From: an uncultured Proteiniphilum sp.
GTDB taxonomy: Bacteria; Bacteroidota; Bacteroidia; Bacteroidales; Dysgonomonadaceae
NCBI RefSeq assembly: GCF_937873925.1
Contig: NZ_CALNAT010000110.1
Location: 1-8,507, forward strand
Direction: 5' to 3'
Length of the DNA: 8,507 nt
Shown here: one piece after another, positions 1 through 7,545 of the stretch
Layout of the letters: every line of letters begins with the position of its first letter
Numbering within the stretch: the stretch's first letter is position 1
Made by a program: the position numbers and the translations under genes
Notes under the pieces: generated by a model
Seen by the model: the letters and a program-made list of their open reading frames with translations, nothing else
What the model was told of the DNA's origin: nothing
Database searches by the model: none

Positions 1-196
1 GAAGAAAATAGAACGTTCCGGCAAGAGGGTCTTCAGCGGTTATTATTCCTTTCACCTGGAAAATATCTCCCGGAAAAACTTCAGCAATGCTATCCACTCC
101 ATTTTCGAAAGTTATCAGGGGATTGGATATTTTGTTTTCACATGCTGTCCATAACACAATTGTAAGGACGGAAAGAAAAATTAAAATTCTATTCAT
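1..196 (-). CDS. Lipoprotein, 5' part only (runs off the left edge)
   Basis: The first 65 codons of a leftward gene are present and stop-free; the rest lies outside the window. The protein starts with Met-Asn-Arg, a hydrophobic stretch (residues 4-16) and a Cys at residue 19 preceded by Thr-Ala, which fits a lipoprotein signal peptide (signal peptidase II). Trp at -3 of the lipobox is not typical. After the Cys come Glu-Asn-Lys and then a beta-rich-looking segment (ITFENG, VFPGDIFQVKGIIT) that resembles the start of an Ig-like or other beta-sandwich domain in Bacteroidota surface lipoproteins. This is a visual impression, not an identified family. It lies 41 bp after the EEP gene, with no promoter box or terminator between them, so it is probably the fifth gene of the same operon. 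In SusC/SusD operons this position often holds an accessory surface glycan-binding protein (SusE/F type), which is the leading guess; an enzyme with an N-terminal accessory domain is also possible. Confidence 0.75.
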   Translation of the reverse strand, partial: MNRILIFLSVLTIVLWTACENKISNPLITFENGVDSIAEVFPGDIFQVKGIITAEDPLAGTFYFL

Positions 197-237
197 TGTA
201 TCTGTATTTTTTAATTTCGTTTGCATTGAAAGTTTCA

Positions 238-1071
238 CTATTTCAGTTCCAGAATAGTAATAATCGGCAAATGGTCGGACGCTTGTGTGTCGACAACCTG
301 ATGTGAGACTACTGAAAAATTTTGTATCGGACGGTAAAGAATAAAATCAATTTCGCGATTCGGTTTGTTAGACGGAATCGTCAGGCAATTTGTGGTACAC
401 GTCTTTTTAAAACCAAAATCGAAAAACGACTGTATTGTTTTATTACCGGGAACAGCGTTGAAATCTCCTCCAAAAATAACGGGAGCTGTCGAGTTGGAAA
501 GAATCCGATTGATTTCGGGGACTTGCAGATCCCTGTTTTCCTGGGTTAGTTCCAAATGCGTATTGGCAATCATAATCTTTTTCTCATTTACTGTAATGGT
601 TGCAGTAAGCAGAATCCGGTAGCTGACATACACATCCGGACCCAGATCCACACGCGGTAAATCGTGCCGCTGTGAATCAAACAATTGATATCTGGATAAG
701 ATACCCAGCCCGGATTCTCCTCCCTGATAATCAATCGCCTTCCCATAGAAAGTATAAGGCATATTCGTCTTAGACGATAACAAGGCCAATTGATCCACTT
801 TTCCGCTCCGGGTAGTATTCCGGTCGAGCTCTTGGAGGAAAACCACATCGGGTTTTATCTCATTGATAACTGCTGCAACAGCATCGACATCCGGGGTAGT
901 ACTATTTATAGCAGAACAATATTTCACATTATAACTCATCACTGTAACGCTATTGTCAGGTTTTTGCGTATTCCAACCGGGATCGTCAATTCCTGTATAT
1001 TTTTTTTCACAGGCTATCGCTACGAGAAGCAACGTGAACAACAACAAAACGGATATATATACTCTTTTCAT
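238..1071 (-). CDS. Endonuclease/exonuclease/phosphatase (EEP) family lipoprotein
   Basis: This 277-residue protein belongs to the Mg2+-dependent EEP (DNase I/exonuclease III/sphingomyelinase/inositol 5-phosphatase) fold. It begins with a lipoprotein signal peptide (hydrophobic 4-20, lipobox AIA-C at Cys21). The catalytic set is complete and in order: SYNV with Asn48, LQELD with Glu81, GILSRY at 123-128, NTHLE with His172, GGDFNAVPG with Asp203 and Asn205, REIDFIL with Asp242, and SDHLP with Asp266-His267. These are the metal-binding, phosphate-binding and general-base residues of the family, so it should be an active phosphodiesterase or phosphatase. Its short length and the GKAIDYQGGESG segment (110-121) recall small Bacteroidota EEP proteins of unknown substrate rather than true DNase I. 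Its start codon is 3 bp after the susD-like stop and is preceded by a strong Shine-Dalgarno sequence, so it is translated from the susCD message. Cys21 is followed by Glu-Lys-Lys, not an acidic run, so surface exposure is uncertain. Substrate unknown; lipid headgroups, phospho-sugars or nucleic acid are all possible. Confidence 0.93.
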   Translation of the reverse strand: MKRVYISVLLLFTLLLVAIACEKKYTGIDDPGWNTQKPDNSVTVMSYNVKYCSAINSTTPDVDAVAAVINEIKPDVVFLQELDRNTTRSGKVDQLALLSSKTNMPYTFYGKAIDYQGGESGLGILSRYQLFDSQRHDLPRVDLGPDVYVSYRILLTATITVNEKKIMIANTHLELTQENRDLQVPEINRILSNSTAPVIFGGDFNAVPGNKTIQSFFDFGFKKTCTTNCLTIPSNKPNREIDFILYRPIQNFSVVSHQVVDTQASDHLPIITILELK

Positions 1072-1074
1072 TTT

Positions 1075-2838
1075 TTATTCCTCCCATCCCGGATTTTGTC
1101 CCAAGTCAGGATTTTTAATCCTTTCGGCATAAGGTACCGGCCATAGATAATGTTTATTCGGATCAAAGTGGTCTATTCCACCTTCAGCAACCGATTTCTC
1201 ATAAACAATATCGCCAAATTCGTCCACTCCGCTTGCTTCGAAAGGGTTTTTGCCCAAATCATTCAAACATACCTGCAAGCTGGGGCCGACCATGGCTTTT
1301 CCTAAAAACTTTTCTCCTTCTTTCCATCGTAAAACATCGAAATAGCGCATTCCGTCCATCGACATCTCTACCCGTCGTTCACGATGAAGTTCCGTTTCGA
1401 GGTCCATACCCCAGGCTGCCAGTTCATCCAGTCTCAGAGGATGCATTTCTACCCTGTTCCGCAATTGATTGATCGTCTGGTCAATCTGTGCTTGAGTAAG
1501 TGTTCCCCCTTGTATATTGAATAAAGCTTCAGCGTAGATCAGCAATACTTCTGCATAACGAATTACATTGATATTATTATGGTCTCTGTTGGTTGCACCC
1601 GCTAATTCCGGGGAATTATATTTTTTAAAATAGAATCCGGTCAATCCGTTGGCTCCATTTCGGTTGTTGTTTTGCAAAACCGCAAAACGCGGCAATTGAA
1701 ATATTGGGTTAGAGATGTTGTCGTCAGGATCTCCATCGTCGCCTCCCGGCCATTCATCTCCAGGAGTATAAAGTGTCATAGCCATACGCGGATCGCGGTC
1801 TTTAAAATAATCGGCATAATGTTGTTCGGGATAAATATATAAACCGGAAACCGTTACATCCGTTTGCTTATAATATTCCAGCCCCGTTTTCGCCGGTTTG
1901 CCGTCAGTACATAAATACGCGTCGACCAATCGTTTGGAAGGGTTAAAACGTATATAATCAACGGGTGTGCAAGTGTAGTTAGTGAAATTGTTCATACGCA
2001 CATCTTTTACATAAAGACTGAATATAATGACTTCCTTATTGGCAGAATTCACTTCGGAATTACCGGTAAGTTGATACAGTTCTCCATAATCGGGATACAG
2101 TTCATAAGGACTATTATCCATAATCTCTTTTGCCGTGGAGGCAGCCAATTCCCACATTTCATTCTGCAGGGCAATACGGGCTTTCAATGCCAGAGCGCCC
2201 CATTTATTAATACGCCCCAGATTGTCTCCGGCCGGGATTTCCGGGCCTAATTTACTTACCGCCCAGTCTAAGTCGTCAAGAATAAACTGAATAACTTCAC
2301 TTCGTGATGTCCGTGGCCCATAGGCTTCTTCAGAGGTGATCACTTTGGTAATAAGAGGTACATCTCCCCAATAAGAAGTCAGCCAAAAATACTGCAAGGC
2401 ACGGATCACCTTCGCTTCAGCAGCATAGACGTCTTTTATACCCTGGGATATTTCAGCTTCATTATAATGATCCAGAAAGTTATTACAAGTGAAAATATGG
2501 CTATATGTATAATTCCAAAAAGAGCTGATCGGAAAGCCGTCTAAAGCCGTATGCCGCCCGCCGGGAACTTTACTCAATCCACTCGATAAATCGCCCCAAA
2601 CCACATCGTCGCCAAAAACACTGGGGTAGGTAATCAGTTCATACTGGAATCCGTCATAGCAAGGATAGAGAGCAGCTCGTAACTGGTCTTCCGTTTTCCA
2701 GTATGTACCGTGTGTAACGGTATCGAGCGGATATTTGTCCAAAAAACCATCATCACAGCTCAAGGAAAACGAGAGCAGTACAAAAAGAAAATATTTTAAA
2801 TTCGTCATTTTATTCATAGTTTTATCCATTAATATCAT
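1075..2838 (-). CDS. SusD/RagB family nutrient-binding outer-membrane lipoprotein
   Basis: This is the surface lipoprotein partner that caps the SusC transporter and binds its ligand. Of 587 residues, about 28 are a signal peptide ending at Cys28 (SLS-C), followed by Asp-Asp, which resembles a surface-export signal. SusD hallmarks are visible: FLDKYPLDTVT with GTYWKTEDQLRAALYPCYDG near the N-terminus (32-63), the TPR-like segment around 136-160, RYAEVLLIYAEAL (427-439), RERRVEMSMDGMRYFDVLRW (486-505) and the C-terminal YLWPVPYAERIKNPDLGQNPGW (564-585). An Asp/Gly-rich loop at 359-374 may bind calcium or ligand. The longest frame overlaps the susC-like stop by one base (TAATG), but in-frame ATGs also occur at codons 4, 8 and 11. 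Starting at codon 8 (position 2817) would give a more ordinary 21-residue signal peptide, so the true start is open. Family assignment is firm; the ligand cannot be read from the sequence. Confidence 0.96.
   Translation of the reverse strand: MILMDKTMNKMTNLKYFLFVLLSFSLSCDDGFLDKYPLDTVTHGTYWKTEDQLRAALYPCYDGFQYELITYPSVFGDDVVWGDLSSGLSKVPGGRHTALDGFPISSFWNYTYSHIFTCNNFLDHYNEAEISQGIKDVYAAEAKVIRALQYFWLTSYWGDVPLITKVITSEEAYGPRTSRSEVIQFILDDLDWAVSKLGPEIPAGDNLGRINKWGALALKARIALQNEMWELAASTAKEIMDNSPYELYPDYGELYQLTGNSEVNSANKEVIIFSLYVKDVRMNNFTNYTCTPVDYIRFNPSKRLVDAYLCTDGKPAKTGLEYYKQTDVTVSGLYIYPEQHYADYFKDRDPRMAMTLYTPGDEWPGGDDGDPDDNISNPIFQLPRFAVLQNNNRNGANGLTGFYFKKYNSPELAGATNRDHNNINVIRYAEVLLIYAEALFNIQGGTLTQAQIDQTINQLRNRVEMHPLRLDELAAWGMDLETELHRERRVEMSMDGMRYFDVLRWKEGEKFLGKAMVGPSLQVCLNDLGKNPFEASGVDEFGDIVYEKSVAEGGIDHFDPNKHYLWPVPYAERIKNPDLGQNPGWEE
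1078..1085 (-). promoter_or_regulatory. Strong Shine-Dalgarno sequence for the EEP gene
   Basis: Read on the minus strand, GGGAGGAA ends 6 nt before the ATG at 1071. It lies across the last codons and stop of the susD-like gene. Such a clear Shine-Dalgarno sequence is uncommon in Bacteroidota, and neither upstream outer-membrane gene of this operon has one. It fixes the EEP start and suggests independent or coupled re-initiation after SusD translation. Confidence 0.75.
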
Positions 2839-5800
2839 TAAAAACCGAGTTGAACACCGATAGCATACGTTTTTAATTGCGGGTAAGCATCTCCGGAAGT
2901 TTCTCTGACTTCCGGATCGAATCCGCCAAAATAATTCGTCAAGGTAAGTAAATTGTCAATTGTTACATATACCTTTAAACGATCCACGTTCATCTTATTT
3001 ATCAAAAATTTGGGTACGTTATAGCCGAATTGAATATTTTTCAATCGTAAATAGGAAGCATCTTCCAACCAATAATCCGAAAAAATGATATTATGATTGG
3101 GTTGGTAATACATACGGGGATAAGAAGCGTCCGGATTATTAGGTGTCCATCGATCGAGATGGGCTTTTTTGGGAATGGAGTAATCATTGATAAAAGCATG
3201 CCGCGCCTCTTCACTCAGGTAGCCGTTAACTTTTCCGACTCCTTGCAAATAGAAAGAAAAATCGAAATTTTTCCATTCTATGAATCCTCTTAATGAGTAG
3301 GAATAACGGGGATAAGGATTTCCAAAAACCACCTTGTCATAATCATCAATTTTACCGTCCGGTTCACCCTTCTCTCCACTAATATCGCGGTAAATTATAT
3401 CTCCGGGTTGAATAATGGCTGCATAACTGCTGATAACGGGAAATTTGGGATTTTCATACTGCTGTGTAAATTCATTATAGGATTCAAAATCGATTATTTG
3501 AGCCAATCCATCTGTCAAATATCCGTAATAAGCATTAATCGGATCACCTACCCGACGGATATTATTTCCTAAAGAAGGAGCACTATTTCCCAAATCAGTT
3601 ATTTCGTTTTTGGTGTCCGAAAGATTGGCCGTAAAACCATAATAAACCTGTCCTATTTTATCACGCCAGTTTAAACTTAGTTCCCATCCCTTATTTTCGA
3701 TCGATCCTATATTCTCAAAAGGGAGGTTGTCCGTTGCGGTTATGCCGATTACAGACGGATAAATCGGTTTCAGTAGAGCATTTATATTTGTTTTTTTAAA
3801 CCAATCGAACGAAAGATCGAGCCGATTGCTCCATAATACCAAATCAACGCCGATATTGAACATCCGAATAGTTTCCCATTGAATATTTTCATTAGCCAAA
3901 GCATTTTGTTTAAAGCCTACATTTTCTTTATTACCGATAGGATAAGCCTTTTCTACACGTTCAATTTCGGTTAGATACGGATAATAATTACTACTGATAC
4001 TCTGGTTTCCTAATTCGCCCCACGAAGCGCGTAATTTCCCCGAATCTAAAATCTTTCTGGAAAAATTCATAAACCCTTCCTCGGAAAACCGCCAGCCCCC
4101 TGAGAAAGAAGGGAAGGTTCCCCAACGGTTATTTTTTGAAAACCGGGAAGTACCGTCATAACGGACATTCGCCTCAACCAGATATTTAGAAGCGAAATCG
4201 TAATTCACTCGTCCAAAATAAGAACGCAAAGCCCAATGCTCTTCGGTCCCGCTGTTACGGATATTTTCCGTACCGGCATCAATTACCTCAATTCCATCGA
4301 GTAAGACTTTTTGCCGGGAAGCGCTTAAATAAGGTGTATTGGCCCATTCCTGCGAAAAACCGGCAAGGAATTTTAACTCGTGTAGGGAGAGTTGTTTTTC
4401 ATAGTTCAGGGTAGTATTGAACGTTTGGGTTACCGTATTAAAGTGGGATTCCGAAATCGTATTCACTGCCTGGTCATTTCCCGTATGAGGAGTCCCGTCG
4501 GCTAAAAAGCGAGGCATGGTAGGACTCCAGTCTTTTACATTCCGTGTGTAGTAATTGTAGGCATACTGGGCGTTCACATTCATTCCGTCAATCAGACGAA
4601 GCGTAGCATTAAGATTGCCATTGAAGGTTCTGGAATAATTTTTGGTATATCCGGATTCATAAGCCACTCTTACGGGATTGGACACCGATCCGTATGACCA
4701 ATAAGGGGAATCTTGCCAGTTACCATCTTCGGTAGGGAGTTGCCATTTAACCGGCAACAAGGGAGAAATGCGTTGAACCAGGCGGAATATGCCCGCTGTT
4801 CCGGAACCACCCGCATCTTTACGGTAGAAATCAATAAAACTTATATTGCCGTCAATACGTAAGCGGTCGGCTAAATCCGTGATTAACCGAAGGCGCGTAT
4901 TATGCCGATGGGAAGCATACGGATCAGCGACAATTAGGCCGGTCTGGTCCAGGAATCCGTAAGACATGTAATAAGAAGTGTGTGCATTCTGACCGTTGAT
5001 ATTGATATTATGACTTTGCTGAGTTGCATGTTCCTTATAAACTTTACCCACCCAATCGGTGTTGGAATAATCATTCGGGAAATTTTTGGAGTCATATTTC
5101 ATGAATGCATCTTCCGTATAGGGAATTGCCACCCCTCGGGCACTGCGTGCTTCGTTAGACAATGTCATATACTCACGCCCGTCAACCAATTCGGGCAATG
5201 ACGTCGGAGTTTGAATACCTACATAACCGGAATAATTTATCACCGGTTTTCCTTCATTTATCCCTTTTTTAGTAGTAATCAAAATAACACCGTTGGCTGC
5301 ACGTGCCCCGTAAATAGCTGAAGAGGCTGCATCTTTCAGTACAGTTACACTCTCAATATCGTCGGGATTGACCAGATTAATATCTCCTCCTGCAACACCA
5401 TCAATTAATATCAGCGGAGTTGTTTGGCTGTGAATCGTATTTACTCCCCTGACCAATACATCGAGTCCGGGACTTCCCGGTTGACCCGAAGAGGACGTAA
5501 TGGTAACGCCGGGCAACATACCCTGTAGCCCAGCGCCAACAGTGGCAATCGGCCGATTTTCCAATACATCGCCTTGAACGGACGAAATAGATCCCGTAAT
5601 ATTTATCTTTTTCTGTATCCCATACCCAACAACAACCACTTCCTCAAGTAATTCGGAATCTTCTCCGAGTATGACCTCTATCGTATTCCGGCCGTTTCGT
5701 GGAATTTCCTGGGCAGTATATCCGATATAGGAAAATATGATAACCGCATTGGCAGGAACGGATAAAGAGTACCGTCCGTCTATATCGGTCACGGTTCCCT

Positions 5801-6245
5801 TGGAAGTGCCTTTCTCTACAATATTTACACCGATAAGGGGTTCGTTTTGAGCATCCGTTACACGTCCTGAGAGAACAGATACCTGTTGTATTTGTTCCGG
5901 TTCGGGAGCCGCCTGCTTGTTACGGACAACGAGATAATGATTGTCGTTCCTTTTCTCGTACGTAAATTTAGATTGGCTCAATGATTTGTACAACCACTCT
6001 TCCATATTATTGGTTTCGGCATCGAATGCCGGAGCTTCCTCATTCTGAATTTCCGTGGCATTATATGATACGGATTGTCCTGTAGTTTTTCCTATTTCAT
6101 TGAGTCGTTCCATTCTGTGGAGCATCGATTCGGCAGGAAAACTTCCGATATTTTGTACGGTAGCAGACAAATTTCCAATATTCACCCAACACAATACCGC
6201 AATTGAGAGGGTGATCCTGCGCATTTTATCCATTTTCATTCCCAT
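2838..6245 (-). CDS. SusC/RagA TonB-dependent transporter with N-terminal STN signalling domain
   Basis: This outer-membrane active importer works with the SusD partner and TonB energy. Its 1135 residues comprise a signal peptide (about 1-28, probable cleavage after NLSA), an STN domain (about 40-110), a carboxypeptidase-D-like regulatory domain (about 123-195, beginning LSGRVTDAQNEPLIGVN), a TonB-box-like EEVVVVGYG (201-209), the plug (about 210-328, with the SusC signature GARAANGVILITTKKG at 313-328) and a long beta barrel ending in Phe1135. The STN domain is the key point: it marks transporters that signal to a periplasmic FecR-type anti-sigma factor, and such a gene lies immediately upstream. 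The loop GDIIYRDISGEKGEPDGKID (948-967) corresponds to the calcium-like loop usual in SusC proteins but carries extra residues. In-frame ATGs occur at codons 1, 3, 5 and 8, with no clear Shine-Dalgarno sequence, so the start is uncertain by up to seven residues. Length is at the upper end for SusC proteins because of STN. Confidence 0.97.
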   Translation of the reverse strand: MGMKMDKMRRITLSIAVLCWVNIGNLSATVQNIGSFPAESMLHRMERLNEIGKTTGQSVSYNATEIQNEEAPAFDAETNNMEEWLYKSLSQSKFTYEKRNDNHYLVVRNKQAAPEPEQIQQVSVLSGRVTDAQNEPLIGVNIVEKGTSKGTVTDIDGRYSLSVPANAVIIFSYIGYTAQEIPRNGRNTIEVILGEDSELLEEVVVVGYGIQKKINITGSISSVQGDVLENRPIATVGAGLQGMLPGVTITSSSGQPGSPGLDVLVRGVNTIHSQTTPLILIDGVAGGDINLVNPDDIESVTVLKDAASSAIYGARAANGVILITTKKGINEGKPVINYSGYVGIQTPTSLPELVDGREYMTLSNEARSARGVAIPYTEDAFMKYDSKNFPNDYSNTDWVGKVYKEHATQQSHNININGQNAHTSYYMSYGFLDQTGLIVADPYASHRHNTRLRLITDLADRLRIDGNISFIDFYRKDAGGSGTAGIFRLVQRISPLLPVKWQLPTEDGNWQDSPYWSYGSVSNPVRVAYESGYTKNYSRTFNGNLNATLRLIDGMNVNAQYAYNYYTRNVKDWSPTMPRFLADGTPHTGNDQAVNTISESHFNTVTQTFNTTLNYEKQLSLHELKFLAGFSQEWANTPYLSASRQKVLLDGIEVIDAGTENIRNSGTEEHWALRSYFGRVNYDFASKYLVEANVRYDGTSRFSKNNRWGTFPSFSGGWRFSEEGFMNFSRKILDSGKLRASWGELGNQSISSNYYPYLTEIERVEKAYPIGNKENVGFKQNALANENIQWETIRMFNIGVDLVLWSNRLDLSFDWFKKTNINALLKPIYPSVIGITATDNLPFENIGSIENKGWELSLNWRDKIGQVYYGFTANLSDTKNEITDLGNSAPSLGNNIRRVGDPINAYYGYLTDGLAQIIDFESYNEFTQQYENPKFPVISSYAAIIQPGDIIYRDISGEKGEPDGKIDDYDKVVFGNPYPRYSYSLRGFIEWKNFDFSFYLQGVGKVNGYLSEEARHAFINDYSIPKKAHLDRWTPNNPDASYPRMYYQPNHNIIFSDYWLEDASYLRLKNIQFGYNVPKFLINKMNVDRLKVYVTIDNLLTLTNYFGGFDPEVRETSGDAYPQLKTYAIGVQLGF

Positions 6246-6254
6246 AATTTTGTA

Positions 6255-7301
6255 TTATTTAATCAATTCAACTGTATTGTTATTTCTTTTATAATGAACA
6301 TTGTATAGTTTGCATATCGTAGTAAGTACTTCTTCCTGCGGCGTATTTAAAGTGAAAGAGGTAACGATTTTTTCGTTATGATTCACCACATTCCCATAGA
6401 TCAGGTTGATATTAAAGGCCTGCTTCAGCCTGAAAGCAACTTCTATGATGTTTGCTTCCTCCAGCACAATTGTTCCCGACCGCCATGCAGAAATATTCCG
6501 GGCATCTGTTTTGCCTGCAACAAATTCGTTATTCCTGTTTTTGACAGACACTTTATAATTGGGATCCAGTATAATTGTATTCTCTTTCTTATCATACACT
6601 TGTACGCGGCCTGTATTGACCGAAATCACCTGTTCTTCCAGTTCGGCGTACGCTCTTATATTGAAAGAAGTACCCAATACCTGTGTACTGATCCCATTGG
6701 GCGTGTGAACGATAAAAGGTCGATTTACCTCTTTCTCCACATTGAAGAAGGCTTCCCCTTCTTCCAGCCATATTTCGCGGGTATGGGCATTAAACCGCCC
6801 CTGTCGCAGGCTGATGGTTGTTCCCTGATTGAGGAAAACGGTAGAGCCGTCGGCGAGTATGATCCTTTTCATATCGTTACCGGTTATAAATTGTTTTTCA
6901 ATCGCGGAAAATTCCGCCGGTATCTGTGCTGTATTTATAAAAGACGGATCTTTGGTAAACGGGGTTGTCAACAGGATGATGATAAAAGCGATTGCGGCAG
7001 CACTGCTTCCGATAAATAAGGGAATATGCCGGATGGCTATGCCGTTTTTTCTTTCGGGATACCGGGATGTTCCTATTTTCTTCATGATTTGCTTCCGGTT
7101 CCTTCTGATGGCTTTCTTTAATTCCTTGTCTGTTAATCTTCGTGTGTTCTTTGCCGGATCATAAGACTTCTTTAACAACTCAATTACATTTTCCTCTTTT
7201 TGAGTAATTTCATTGTTATGAATGCGTTGCAGGAAATATCTCAATAAAAGATTTTTTTCATCGTTCCGCAACTTTTTTTCAGGTAGTTTATCTTTATCCA
7301 T
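6255..7301 (-). CDS. FecR-family anti-sigma factor with C-terminal DUF4974-type domain
   Basis: This inner-membrane protein should hold the divergently encoded ECF sigma factor inactive and receive a signal from the STN domain of the SusC-like protein. It has 348 residues. A basic, charged cytoplasmic part (1-92) carries the expected sigma-binding helices. One membrane span covers about 93-113 (IPLFIGSSAAAIAFIIILL). A periplasmic FecR domain spans about 143-240 (LADGSTVFLNQGTTI at 149-163, IWLEEGEAFFNVEKE, RPFIVHTPNG, VLGTSFNIRAY). A C-terminal module covers about 278-346 (VLEEANIIEVAFRLKQAF, then FTLNTPQEEVLTTI), matching the domain known as DUF4974 in Bacteroidota FecR proteins. Only 9 bp separate it from the susC-like gene, so the anti-sigma factor is made with the transporter that controls it, not with its sigma factor. 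The start is unambiguous, though no strong Shine-Dalgarno sequence is present. Confidence 0.95.
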   Translation of the reverse strand: MDKDKLPEKKLRNDEKNLLLRYFLQRIHNNEITQKEENVIELLKKSYDPAKNTRRLTDKELKKAIRRNRKQIMKKIGTSRYPERKNGIAIRHIPLFIGSSAAAIAFIIILLTTPFTKDPSFINTAQIPAEFSAIEKQFITGNDMKRIILADGSTVFLNQGTTISLRQGRFNAHTREIWLEEGEAFFNVEKEVNRPFIVHTPNGISTQVLGTSFNIRAYAELEEQVISVNTGRVQVYDKKENTIILDPNYKVSVKNRNNEFVAGKTDARNISAWRSGTIVLEEANIIEVAFRLKQAFNINLIYGNVVNHNEKIVTSFTLNTPQEEVLTTICKLYNVHYKRNNNTVELIK

Positions 7302-7335
7302 ATTCTTTTTATCGCTTCTTTTCTATATATATTAC

Positions 7336-7345
7336 GAAATCAGAT
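7336..7345 (+). repeat. Direct repeat copy 1: GAAATCAGAT
   Basis: This exact 10-bp sequence recurs at 7546-7555. This copy lies 35 bp from the anti-sigma start and overlaps the left arm of the local inverted repeat. A shared operator for the two diverging genes is one reading; a chance match in A/T-rich DNA is the alternative. Confidence 0.35.
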
Positions 7346-7364
7346 ACTCATTTTTCCCTGATTT
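7337..7364. repeat. Inverted repeat AAATCAG / CTGATTT upstream of the anti-sigma operon
   Basis: AAATCAG at 7337-7343 is mirrored by CTGATTT at 7358-7364, with a 14-nt spacer. The centre lies about 50 bp before the anti-sigma start codon, so it would fall in the leftward promoter or leader. It could be an operator, part of an ECF promoter or a weak RNA hairpin. The arms are short and the region is A/T-rich, so chance is not excluded. Confidence 0.35.
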
Positions 7365-7465
7365 TTTAGTTAATAAAATATAAATGATTTTTTGAATTAT
7401 TACATAATGCCTATTATTGTGATGATTATAGATCAACCGTTTTTCGATGAGTGAAAAAATAGTAA

Positions 7466-7473
7466 TATTTTTG
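7466..7473 (+). promoter_or_regulatory. Candidate -7 promoter box for the sigma gene (TATTTTTG)
   Basis: The octamer matches the Bacteroidota housekeeping -7 consensus TAnnTTTG exactly. A T-rich TTTTC run lies about 20 bp upstream where a TTG-type -33 element is expected, but it is not an exact match. Transcription would start near 7480, giving a leader of roughly 90 nt. A poorer candidate, TTTCTTTG at 7534-7541, would start transcription just before the preferred ATG. Confidence 0.45.
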
Positions 7474-7545
7474 TAATTTTTTCGTAGTTAAAACTTAATG
7501 CGGTTTATCTCCTTTTTTATGGATGAAATGATGTTTCTTTGTAAT

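Noticed and set aside
238..1071. Naming the EEP protein a DNase or sphingomyelinase
   Set aside because: The catalytic motifs are common to the whole superfamily; the substrate-specific parts do not allow a choice by eye.
322..1146. Several plus-strand open frames of 75-118 codons opposite the EEP gene
   Set aside because: All lie antisense to an enzyme with a complete conserved active site and show no protein-like pattern of their own.
2838..6245. Interpretation as a siderophore or haem receptor because of the FecR/sigma/STN set
   Set aside because: The SusC signature, the carboxypeptidase-D-like domain and the adjacent SusD gene identify a SusCD nutrient importer; iron uptake is not supported, although the signalling logic is shared.
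6378..7019. A 213-codon open frame on the plus strand opposite the anti-sigma gene
   Set aside because: It is fully antisense to a gene with clear FecR motifs, has a Cys/His/Phe-rich composition with no domain, and lacks a ribosome site; it is a shadow frame.
7440..7458. TTTTTC/GAAAAA hairpin as a transcription terminator
   Set aside because: The stem is six A/T-dominated pairs, lies upstream of a promoter box rather than after a gene, and could easily arise by chance.
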